DNA of 9,250 nt from Methanosarcinales archaeon. GTDB taxonomy: Archaea; Halobacteriota; Methanosarcinia; Methanosarcinales; Methanogasteraceae. Shown here piece after piece: positions 1 to 5,566 of this stretch. The first letter of the stretch is position 1. Each line of letters begins with the position of its first letter. The position numbers and the translations under genes were made by a program. The stretch spans positions 1 to 9,250 of the forward strand of contig JAUWHQ010000144.1 in the NCBI GenBank assembly GCA_030605805.1, read 5' to 3'. The notes under the pieces were generated by a model. The model was not told where the DNA came from. It did not search any database and worked only from the letters and a program-made list of their open reading frames with translations.

Positions 1-1
1 C

Positions 2-427
2 TGGAATCGGAAGACGGGCGAGGTAAGGGTCAGCCGGAGCGATCTACGCGGCGTTACGGTCGATGTCGGTGGAACCCCGGACCTCGTGCCGACGCTTGCG
101 GTGCTCGGAGCATGCGCATCAGGCGAGATGCGGATCGTGAACGCGTCGCATGTCAGATACAAGGAGACCGACCGGCTCCATGCGATGGCTGTGGAACTTG
201 CGAAGATGGGTGTTTCTATCGTCGAGAAGGAGGACGAACTCGTGATTCGTGGCGGTGAGGTTCGGGGCGCAGTGTTGCACGGCTGGCATGATCACAGAAT
301 CGTGATGGCGCTTGCTGTTGCAGGGCTGGTGGCTGGCGATACAGAGATCGATACCGCGGAGTCGGTTGCGGTCTCGTATCCTGGGTTTGCCCGGGATATG
401 CGGCGGCTGGGCGGGGAGATGCGGTAG
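2..427 (+). CDS. aroA: 3-phosphoshikimate 1-carboxyvinyltransferase (EPSP synthase), C-terminal part
   Basis: Cytoplasmic shikimate-pathway enzyme that transfers enolpyruvyl from PEP to shikimate-3-phosphate. The frame is open from base 2, so the gene begins outside the window and about 141 C-terminal residues are present. Family signatures visible in order are PDLVPTLAVLGA, then NASHVRYKETDRL (the conserved (K/R)ES/TDRL loop that contacts PEP), the DELVIRGG strand, the DHRIVMALAVAGL helix, and a closing VSYPGF segment. The GTG at 86 is an internal valine of the PDLVPTLAV motif and not a start. The protein ends with a TAG at 425-427, the expected distance after the SYPGF motif, so the C-terminus is intact. 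The next intact gene is about 320 bases away, so no operon partner is visible downstream. Identification is secure. Confidence 0.95.
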   Translation, partial: WNRKTGEVRVSRSDLRGVTVDVGGTPDLVPTLAVLGACASGEMRIVNASHVRYKETDRLHAMAVELAKMGVSIVEKEDELVIRGGEVRGAVLHGWHDHRIVMALAVAGLVAGDTEIDTAESVAVSYPGFARDMRRLGGEMR

Positions 428-631
428 ATCAATCACCACCAAAAAAAATTCCTCCTCTGCCAATCCTTGAGCAAGCAAACCGCTTTTGCGCAACCCAGCA
501 ATCTGGCAAAGGTATTTGGAGAGAATGCACACAGGCTGCCGAAGGAGGTGCTCGAATACGATTGGGCAAAGATATTAAGGGGTAAGCGCACAGGCGGATA
601 TCATGGGGTGCTTAACCAAAGCCACGCATGA
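428..631 (+). pseudogene. possible gene remnant, unknown family
   Basis: The stretch directly after the aroA stop stays open in the same frame for 67 codons, to a TGA at 629-631, but has no ATG; only TTG 467 or GTG 533 could start it. The distal half reads like real protein, with charged and aromatic residues mixed: FGENAHRLPKEVLEYDWAK followed by ILRGKRTGGYHGVLNQ. The proximal half (A-rich, then low complexity) does not. I read this as the C-terminal scrap of a decayed or transferred gene, not a functional product. I cannot assign a family. It could also be a chance open frame. Confidence 0.25.
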
Positions 632-750
632 ATGCATATCAGACCGTTCTAACATCGACCAATCCAGTGCAATCCTTTAATGCCTCTGCCCCGGGCATCA
701 GGACTGCCAAAAACTTTACAATCCTGCCGACCCAAAAGCATACGAGAGAT

Positions 751-1149
751 ATGGATATCCTGACAAACAGCCACATACAACTCATCGATATCACCACGTC
801 CCTGAATCAGGAGATCGCAGATACCGGAACAAAGACCGGTGTGTGCCTCGTATACACCCCACACACCACAACCGCAATCATCATCAACGAGAACGAGACC
901 GGTCTTAAGGAAGATATATTAAAATTGTTAAATACTATCATTCCACAGGCTAAGTATGCTCATGACCGGGTCGATAACAACGCACGCTCACATCTGCAGG
1001 CGATTGTGCTTGGAAATAATGCATATATACCGATCGAGGATGGGCGGCTGGCTCTTGGCACATGGCAGAGCGTTTTTTTCGTGGAACTGGACGGTCCGAG
1101 AAGACGCAGGCTCATAGTGAGGATTATCGAGACAACCAGACGAACATAA
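751..1149 (+). CDS. YjbQ/UPF0047 family protein
   Basis: Small cytoplasmic protein of the YjbQ (UPF0047) family, a widespread fold whose E. coli member has a weak reported thiamin-phosphate-synthase activity and whose true role is unsettled. From the chosen ATG the product is 132 residues, close to the usual 130-140. Visible signatures: LIDITTSLNQEI near residues 11-22; the HTTTAIIINENE motif (38-49) with the conserved His and Asn-Glu; DILKLL (55-60); YAHD (69-72); NARSHLQAIVLG (77-88), which supplies further conserved His and Asn residues; IPIEDGRLALGTWQ (93-106); and the ELDGPRRRR tail (112-120). The frame is open to an ATG at 628, but the extra 41 residues are low-complexity and lie outside the family domain, so I prefer 751. 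The trkH-like gene begins 19 nt downstream and could be co-transcribed. Confidence 0.9.
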   Translation: MDILTNSHIQLIDITTSLNQEIADTGTKTGVCLVYTPHTTTAIIINENETGLKEDILKLLNTIIPQAKYAHDRVDNNARSHLQAIVLGNNAYIPIEDGRLALGTWQSVFFVELDGPRRRRLIVRIIETTRRT

Positions 1150-1168
1150 TTTTGTTTACTGCTGTAAT

Positions 1169-2593
1169 ATGAATTATAATACCATTACCAGCCTCATTGG
1201 CTCGGTACTGAGATTCGTCGGGATGGCGATGCTGGTCCCGCTCGTGGTTGCCCTCATCTATGGTGAGGATTGTGATCCGTTTCTGATATCAGCCGTCATA
1301 ACGTTCATTGTTGGCATCGCTCTCGGTCTGAAAACTTATGAAATCGACGATCTTCCCATAAAAGAGAGTTTTGCCATCGTCTCACTCGGTTGGTTCACAG
1401 TAGCACTATTTGGAGCACTGCCGTACGTGTTCAGCGAAATCCACCCACTGGATGCACTCTTCGAGTCGATGGCAGGGTTCACAACCACCGGCTCGACCAT
1501 ACTGCCTGATATCGAGGCACACTCAAGGAGTCTGCTCTTCTGGCGCAGCTTCACCCAGTGGCTCGGCGGCATGGGGATCGTTGTGCTCTTCATTGCGATC
1601 CTCCCAAAGCTTGCGGTGGCAGGGCGCGACCTGTTCCGCGCCGAGGTGCCTGACCCGATCGGTGATAAACTGAGACCGAGACTCGGACAGTCTGCAAAGA
1701 TCCTCTGGTCGGTCTATGTGATGCTTTCCGTCGCCGAGGCGGTCGCGCTCTGGATCAGCGGAATGGGCGTGTATGATGCGCTGTGTACCACATTCAGCAC
1801 GATGTCAACAGGCGGCTTCTCGCCGCACTCGGAGAGCATCGCATTCTTTGGCAGCCCGGCAATCGAGCTTATCGTGATCTTTTTTATGGTCGTTGCGGGC
1901 GCCAACTTTGCGCTGCACTTCTGGTTGCTGCGCGGCGAGCAAAAACGCCTGCTCCGCGACCCTGAGTTCAGGCTATATCTCTGCATCATCTCGTGCGCTA
2001 CGCTGCTGATCACGATCATGCTGTGGCGCAGCAGTGGAATCCACTCGATCCGGCTGGCGTTGTTCCAGGTGGTCTCGATCCACACAGGCACCGGATTTAC
2101 GACCGCAAATTTCGATACATGGTCCAGCACCGCCAGAATGATCTTGTTCGTGCTCATGTTTTTTGGAGGATGCGCCGGATCAACGACCGGTGGAATCAAG
2201 GTCGTCCGAATACTGCTGCTTGCCAAATACGGGTATCGGGAATTGTTCAGGTCGCTTCATCCGAAAGCGATCCTGCCTGTCCGGCTCGGTAGGAAGATGG
2301 TGCCGCAGAATGTCATGGAATCGATATTGTCATTTTTTATTTTGTATATTTTCATATTCGTGATTGCTTCGCTGATCATGAGTGCTCTGGGCATGGATGT
2401 CATCAGCGCAACGAGTGCTGCCGCAACCACACTCGGAAACGTCGGACCCGGCTTCAACCTGATCGGTCCGGCTATGCACTTTGGGGATGTTCACCCGATC
2501 GGGAAGCTGGTGCTGATTCTCTGCATGTGGATCGGCAGGCTCGAGATCTACACGGTGGTGGTGCTGCTGATTCCCGAATTCTGGAAGAAATGA
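1169..2593 (+). CDS. trkH: TrkH/KtrB-type potassium uptake transmembrane subunit
   Basis: Ion-conducting membrane subunit of a Trk/Ktr K+ uptake system. The 474-residue length matches TrkH (about 480). Four M1-P-M2 repeats can be followed through their filter loops: FTTTGST (104-110), TMSTGGF (211-217), HTGTGFTT (305-312) and TLGNVGPGF (421-429), each with the expected filter glycine. WLGGMGIVVL (131-140) and the GCAGSTTGGIKVVR segment (334-347), the conserved intramembrane loop region of the third repeat, are also typical. The protein ends shortly after WIGRLEIYTV, as usual for the family. TrkH normally works with a cytoplasmic TrkA/KtrA gating ring, and none is encoded here; it must lie elsewhere. 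The start codon follows the upstream gene by 19 nt with no clear ribosome binding site. The tRNA-Ser promoter begins at its stop codon. Confidence 0.96.
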   Translation: MNYNTITSLIGSVLRFVGMAMLVPLVVALIYGEDCDPFLISAVITFIVGIALGLKTYEIDDLPIKESFAIVSLGWFTVALFGALPYVFSEIHPLDALFESMAGFTTTGSTILPDIEAHSRSLLFWRSFTQWLGGMGIVVLFIAILPKLAVAGRDLFRAEVPDPIGDKLRPRLGQSAKILWSVYVMLSVAEAVALWISGMGVYDALCTTFSTMSTGGFSPHSESIAFFGSPAIELIVIFFMVVAGANFALHFWLLRGEQKRLLRDPEFRLYLCIISCATLLITIMLWRSSGIHSIRLALFQVVSIHTGTGFTTANFDTWSSTARMILFVLMFFGGCAGSTTGGIKVVRILLLAKYGYRELFRSLHPKAILPVRLGRKMVPQNVMESILSFFILYIFIFVIASLIMSALGMDVISATSAAATTLGNVGPGFNLIGPAMHFGDVHPIGKLVLILCMWIGRLEIYTVVVLLIPEFWKK

Positions 2594-2597
2594 GTAA

Positions 2598-2605
2598 CTA
2601 TATAA
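2598..2605 (+). promoter_or_regulatory. TATA box for the tRNA-Ser gene
   Basis: CTATATAA lies 5 nt after the trkH stop and about 33-40 nt upstream of the first base of the tRNA. This is where an archaeal TATA box would sit if transcription starts near 2628-2632 with a short 5' leader. The surrounding sequence is otherwise not AT-rich, so the motif stands out. Confidence 0.6.
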
Positions 2606-2637
2606 CCCCTTGCACAGATGTTTTGCTGATGCTTGAT

Positions 2638-2754
2638 GCCGAGGTAGCCAAGCGGACTACGGCGCCGGTCTTGAAATCCATCGTCCTCAAACTCGGTGGT
2701 TCAAGACAACCGGTGGTGCATGTCACCGCGTGAGTTCGAATCTCACCCTCGGCG
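2638..2754 (+). tRNA. tRNA-Ser (anticodon UGA), intron-containing
   Basis: Acceptor stem GCCGAGG (2638-2644) pairs perfectly with CCTCGGC (2747-2753), with discriminator G at 2754. TA follows as bases 8-9, then a GCC/GGC D stem (2647-2649 with 2661-2663) and a D loop containing GG. Anticodon stem CCGGT (2665-2669) pairs with ACCGG (2709-2713) only if a 32-nt intron (2676-2707) is removed; the loop then reads CTTGAA|A, anticodon TGA (2672-2674), decoding UCA. A long variable arm closes with GGTG/CACC around loop CATGT (2715-2727), diagnostic of Ser. The T arm is GTGAG-TTCGAAT-CTCAC (2730-2746), perfectly paired. CCA is not encoded. The mature length is 85 nt. The last 12 bases overlap the 3' end of the hydrolase gene on the other strand. 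Confidence 0.93.
2676..2707 (+). other. tRNA intron at canonical position 37/38
   Basis: A 32-nt intron interrupts the anticodon loop after A37. Loop bases CTTG (2670-2673) pair with CAAG (2702-2705). A 3-nt bulge ACA (2706-2708) then separates that helix from the ACCGG side of the anticodon stem, and AAA (2674-2676) sits on the opposite side. Inside the intron, CCATCG (2678-2683) pairs with CGGTGG (2694-2699) with one G-U. This is a near-canonical bulge-helix-bulge, the substrate of archaeal splicing endonuclease. The fold is slightly relaxed because CTTGAA can also pair with TTCAAG. Splice points are inferred from standard geometry. Confidence 0.85.
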
Positions 2755-3465
2755 TGCATTATAAAACACGGTTCCATGTCCCGGAATGATGTAATCAGCA
2801 AGTTCGCAGATCGTCTGCTGGCTCCGGATCGAGTGCTCTGTAGAGAAGAAATCCGAATTATAATCCCAGAATTTGTTTTGCAGGTAATATGAATGCGATA
2901 CGATGGCATCACCCGCAACAACGATGCACGGGCTTTTGATCACTACGGAATGCCCAATAAAACCGCCCGACTCCTGGTACACGATGTCGTCCATCGTTAA
3001 AACGAGTGACGCGTGGTTCTCTGTGTGTCCGGGTGTTGCAAGCACCATGACGCCTTCTGCGATCTCCTCGCGGTCACCAACCTCGCGGCACCTGAAACCG
3101 AGCCTGCGGTGTGCATGGTGTGCCATAATCTCAGCATCCTCAAAGACATCGAGATTTCCGAAGTGGTCACGATGCCAGTGCGTGATAAAGACCGAATCGA
3201 TGTCTTCCGGAGTGATCCGGTGATGTTTCAGCGAATTTATCAGATTCTCTCTATTTGTTTCGGAGTTCTTCCCTCCAAAATTATCCTCGTAGTCAAATCC
3301 TGTATCCACGATGATATTTCGATCATCTGTCTCGATATATACGACATTTGAGCCTGTGCCGATGCCGCAGAAGTACTTCATGATCCTTATCTCGGGATCG
3401 GGCTTTTCGAATGCCTCAAACGCCAGTGTGCCGATCTTGACCAGCTTTACTTTCCGTATCGCCAT
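2743..3465 (-). CDS. metallo-beta-lactamase-fold hydrolase
   Basis: 240-residue cytoplasmic metallohydrolase of the MBL superfamily. All dinuclear-metal motifs are present: HWHRDH (96-101), the TPGHTENH loop with His147, AGD with Asp186, and the C-terminal PGHG with His230. The N-terminal half carries the usual IVDTGF strand-turn (52-57). Substrate is not predictable; the compact single-domain form without ribonuclease, flavodoxin or rhodanese additions resembles the MBLAC1/glyoxalase-II-like members. A strong ribosome binding site GGGGTGAT (3471-3478) lies 5 nt before the ATG and fixes the start. The stop codon lies inside the T arm of the convergent tRNA-Ser, a 12-nt overlap, so the last four codons and stop (ARRG and TGA) are drawn from tRNA sequence. 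The gene is divergent from the phosphoesterase gene, with 83 bases between the starts. Confidence 0.92.
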   Translation of the reverse strand: MAIRKVKLVKIGTLAFEAFEKPDPEIRIMKYFCGIGTGSNVVYIETDDRNIIVDTGFDYEDNFGGKNSETNRENLINSLKHHRITPEDIDSVFITHWHRDHFGNLDVFEDAEIMAHHAHRRLGFRCREVGDREEIAEGVMVLATPGHTENHASLVLTMDDIVYQESGGFIGHSVVIKSPCIVVAGDAIVSHSYYLQNKFWDYNSDFFSTEHSIRSQQTICELADYIIPGHGTVFYNARRG

Positions 3466-3470
3466 GGCAT

Positions 3471-3478
3471 ATCACCCC
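3471..3478 (-). promoter_or_regulatory. Shine-Dalgarno site of the MBL hydrolase
   Basis: On the minus strand GGGGTGAT sits 5 nt upstream of the ATG at 3463-3465 and is complementary to the AUCACC tail of archaeal 16S rRNA. It is the best ribosome binding site in the window. Confidence 0.7.
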
Positions 3479-3548
3479 AGTCATCAACATGGTTGCATGT
3501 ACAGACCCTGCACCATCTTATGATGCTCAAATAACATAACATGCCACC

Positions 3549-4043
3549 ATGACTCGCATCATTGTAATCTCGGATACGCACGACCACGAGCTGCCAGATA
3601 ACCTGATCAGTCTGCTGAAAGGCACAGATATGATCGTGCATGCCGGAGATTTCACATCGGCGTCGTGCTATGACTATCTGGGGGGTCTAAATGAGATGGT
3701 CGCAGTTCATGGCAACTCTGACTGCGCAGAGCTGAGAAGGCTTCTGCCTGAGCGAGCCGTATTCACAGTGGAAGATATCACGATCGGAATGGTTCACGAG
3801 GGGCAGTTATCAACAGGCGACACCAGCGGGCTGTGGTACCTTGCAAAGGAACTCGACGTCGATGTGCTGATCGTCGGGCACATCCATACCCCGTTCATCA
3901 AGCAGTCTGATGTACTGATCGCATGTCCGGGCAGCCCGACTGTGCCGAGACTGGCAGATAAGACTGCAATCGAACTGGTGATCGATGGGAGCCGGGTTCA
4001 CGGACAGATCATCTCGCTCGGGGCTGGAGCGTGTTTTTTGTGA
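3549..4043 (+). CDS. MJ0936/YfcE-type metallophosphoesterase
   Basis: 164-residue calcineurin-like phosphodiesterase of the small MJ0936/YfcE/Vps29-like family, usual length about 160-185. Metal-binding motifs in order: SDTHDH (8-13) with Asp9 and His11; HAGDF (31-35) with Asp34; HGNSD (54-58) with Asn56; a single His83 in GMVHEGQ; and GHIHTP (110-115) with His111 and His113. A PGSPT segment (127-131) is the family's C-terminal signature. Where relatives usually have His-Gly-His, this protein has His-Glu-Gly-Gln; the ligand His is kept. Relatives hydrolyse phosphodiester model substrates in vitro with Mn2+ or Ni2+, and the physiological substrate is generally unknown. The ATG at 3549 places the SDTH strand eight residues from the N-terminus, as expected. 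The gene stands alone, followed by the gene-poor stretch. Confidence 0.93.
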   Translation: MTRIIVISDTHDHELPDNLISLLKGTDMIVHAGDFTSASCYDYLGGLNEMVAVHGNSDCAELRRLLPERAVFTVEDITIGMVHEGQLSTGDTSGLWYLAKELDVDVLIVGHIHTPFIKQSDVLIACPGSPTVPRLADKTAIELVIDGSRVHGQIISLGAGACFL

Positions 4044-4130
4044 TGCGGATGACTGGGGCACAGGGTCTGCGCTTAGTACATGTCAGGGGGTAAATTGTGG
4101 ATAAAATCAGTGTAAATCCATGCCTAAAAA

Positions 4131-4380
4131 TCATATCAGACACTGATTAACGAAGATTATACCCGGCACCAGCATAAACTGTGCTTTGTGTAATGGCTGA
4201 TCTGACCATGAATGCGCAGCAACCAATGCCCACGATGCCCATACAATATGATCGCCAAACAGAAAGACTTTTGGTATCCGCTTCAAATTAGAGGGTAACT
4301 GGCACCATTTTAAGATCAAAGGCATGGTCGCCGACCAGAAGGATTTTTGGCTCTTTGGTAATTTGCGTTACATAGATCTC
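4131..4380 (-). pseudogene. possible decayed coding stretch with an internal duplication
   Basis: On the minus strand two segments 76 bases apart (4321-4350 and 4245-4274) match at about 22 of 30 bases. They translate to PKILLVGDHA and PKVFLFGDHI, with conservative or synonymous differences, which is the pattern left by protein-level selection. They lie in different frames, and a TAA interrupts the first frame just downstream, so no intact protein exists. I do not recognise the family. Chance resemblance of two short segments is possible. Confidence 0.22.
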
Positions 4381-4466
4381 ACTAATAAATAAAGTAAATG
4401 AGAAATATCTAAATTATAGTGACTTTTCACTACTTTCCAATTATCATTCCTCTCATTAGTTCTATT

Positions 4467-4529
4467 AACCGCGGATGCACGCAGATAAACGCAGATACCC
4501 GGTTTACAAATCTGCGTTCATCTGCGGTT
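4467..4529. repeat. inverted repeat with 10-base internal period (CGCAGATAAA type)
   Basis: The left arm (4467-4486, starting AACCGCGGATGCACGC) and the right arm (4510-4529, ending CATCTGCGGTT) are reverse complements at 18 of 20 bases, around a 23-base centre. Inside the left side the unit CGCAGATAAA repeats with a 10-base period: CGCGGATGCA, CGCAGATAAA, CGCAGATACC. Sequences of this shape are common between genes in many environmental bacteria and archaea. Their origin is not clear to me. Confidence 0.75.
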
Positions 4530-4652
4530 CATTATATGTTTCAACTGGCGGGAAGAACTCTGCAAAACCGATCCCGAGTGCCTGAATAGATGGTCAATCC
4601 GATAGGGCGCGGGTGGGACTGCAACGCGAGATACCAAAGACCCGGATTTTTA

Positions 4653-4720
4653 TTCTTTGCGTCTTTGCGTTCTTGTTTTCCAATTTAACGCAAAGGCGCA
4701 AAGGCGCAGAGACGCGAAGG
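4653..4720. repeat. inverted repeat with 8-base internal period (CGCAAAGG type), copy 1
   Basis: The left arm, two tandem copies of TCTTTGCG (4654-4669), faces a right arm built from CGCAAAGG, CGCAAAGG, CGCAGAGA and CGCGAAGG (4689-4720). AACGCAAAGGCGCAAAGG pairs with the left arm, allowing one G-U-type difference per unit, around a 15-base loop. A degenerate further left-arm-like segment lies at about 4738-4765 (TCTTCACGTCTTTCGCG). The element would form a long hairpin in RNA or cruciform DNA. Confidence 0.75.
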
Positions 4721-4818
4721 GTGTTGTTAATCGTTGTCTTCACGTCTTTCGCGTGTGTTCTCGCATCCAACCGACCATTACAATTTTACCCTGCTTTTTG
4801 AAGTGGATACGACTTTTG

Positions 4819-4879
4819 TTCTTTGCGTCGTCGCGTCTTTGCGTTCTCGATTTAACGCAATGACGCTATGGCGCAAAGA
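4819..4879. repeat. inverted repeat with 8-base internal period, copy 2
   Basis: The left arm (4819-4845, TTCTTTGCGTCGTCGCG and onwards) and the right arm (4854-4879, AACGCAATGACGC and onwards) are complementary at about 22 of 27 positions across an 8-base loop. It is the same family as the element at 4653-4720, in the same orientation, about 165 bases downstream and more diverged in its right arm. Confidence 0.72.
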
Positions 4880-4981
4880 TTGAATAAATCTCTCCTTTCA
4901 GCATCTTTTGAAAACCACAGAATCCATCAGAATCAGCCGATTGTCAGCTTTTCCACGAATCCGCGCCCCCGAGCACGAGTT

Positions 4982-5431
4982 TCAGGCGTGTTTCAATTCA
5001 ACTAACTTAAGCGACAGCCCTTTTATGCAATCGTCGGGCGCACTCCCGATTACATCAGAGATTGTGCATTTGTCACCGAACTCCAGCCCGACCGGGTGGC
5101 ACATATCATACATGTCACATTCGCTTTTCTTGCAGGAAGGGGGTTCAAAAACAATCTTTGAGCCTTTGAATGCTTTCTTTGATTCGATTGCGGAAATGGT
5201 TGGAGATTCCACAACCTCCACGGCTTGCACGCCCCCATCATGCACCTGACAGTTGTGCGTGGTTGTGGTTCTGATATTTACGATCCGGTATTTTCTTCCG
5301 CCAGACAGGTTCATACAACTGTTCCTGAATCTGCATTCCTCGCATTCCGGTGCCGATCCCTTGTATATGAATTCGGTGCCGATCTTTGCAAGGCGTACCC
5401 CTATGAGCGTGATGGTGGTGTTCAGTTCCAT
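4982..5431 (-). CDS. UPF0179 family protein (archaeal, cysteine-rich)
   Basis: 149-residue protein of UPF0179, an uncharacterised family found in euryarchaea. Family features are clear: ITLIGVRLAKIGTEFIY (7-23), then ECEECRFRNSC (29-39), GRKYRIVNIR (45-54), CQVHDGGVQAVEV (61-73), FEPPSCKKSECDMYDMC (95-111) and PVGLEFGDKC (113-122). Cysteines fall at 30, 33, 39, 61, 100, 105, 111, 122 and 135. The CxxC-x5-C and C-x4-C-x5-C clusters suggest a metal or Fe-S site; that is inference. There is no membrane segment. The ATG at 5429-5431 is supported by GGTGA (minus strand, 5439-5443) 7 nt upstream. A TATA-like CTTTAATAC lies near 5468-5476. The gene is divergent from DUF63. Function is unknown. Confidence 0.92.
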   Translation of the reverse strand: MELNTTITLIGVRLAKIGTEFIYKGSAPECEECRFRNSCMNLSGGRKYRIVNIRTTTTHNCQVHDGGVQAVEVVESPTISAIESKKAFKGSKIVFEPPSCKKSECDMYDMCHPVGLEFGDKCTISDVIGSAPDDCIKGLSLKLVELKHA

Positions 5432-5566
5432 TATTTTTTCACCTTTTGACTGATGTGATCACCAAGTATTAAAGTCTTGACCCGAAATTGAGACATGAGA
5501 CCAACATACGTATTCGTGCAGGTCCACACATACCTATATGACGATATATTCAAGAGAACAGATACC
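5432..5566. promoter_or_regulatory. divergent promoter region between UPF0179 and DUF63
   Basis: Leftward: GGTGA ribosome binding site (5439-5443) and TATA-like CTTTAATAC (about 5468-5476, minus). Rightward: CTATATGA (5534-5541) and GATATATTC (5543-5551) precede the preferred DUF63 start at 5567 at 25-33 bases, the distance expected for a leaderless or short-leader transcript. A frame from ATG 5495 crosses this region, but I treat it as non-coding. Confidence 0.45.

Larger units (their letters stand above)
4044..4981. other. gene-poor region, about 940 bases
   Basis: No frame here looks like an intact gene. The first third holds the possible coding relic on the minus strand. An AT-rich stretch at 4380-4465 follows. 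The rest is dominated by short-period inverted repeats (4467-4529, 4653-4720, 4819-4879) and a weak further periodic segment near 4912-4940 built on an AGAATC core with a 10-base period. The 4530-4640 stretch is GC-richer and not repetitive; I see nothing identifiable in it. Confidence 0.6.

Noticed and set aside
86..427. 113-residue frame starting at GTG 86 as a complete gene
   Set aside because: The frame is open upstream and the GTG is the Val of PDLVPTLAV in EPSP synthase; the gene is partial, not complete.
119..532. 137-residue minus-strand frame opposite aroA
   Set aside because: It is an antisense shadow of aroA and the following spacer, with no recognisable protein features.
628..750. 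N-terminal extension of the YjbQ-family protein from ATG 628
   Set aside because: The extra 41 residues show no family similarity and exceed the usual length; ATG 751 fits better.
1714..2226. 170-residue minus-strand frame opposite trkH
   Set aside because: It is a shadow of conserved TrkH sequence.
2598..2921. Minus-strand frame across tRNA-Ser and the hydrolase 3' end
   Set aside because: It crosses a perfect tRNA gene and lies in another frame of the hydrolase.
4613..4863. Two overlapping frames containing NAKAQRRRDAK-like sequence
   Set aside because: They are translations of the 8-base periodic repeat, a kind of spurious gene often seen in annotations.
4467..4879. CRISPR array
   Set aside because: Units are 8-10 bases with no unique spacers, and the arms are inverted rather than regularly spaced direct repeats.
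5495..5566. 24-residue extension of DUF63 from ATG 5495
   Set aside because: DUF63 proteins begin near IRDxIYKYY; the extension covers the likely promoter.
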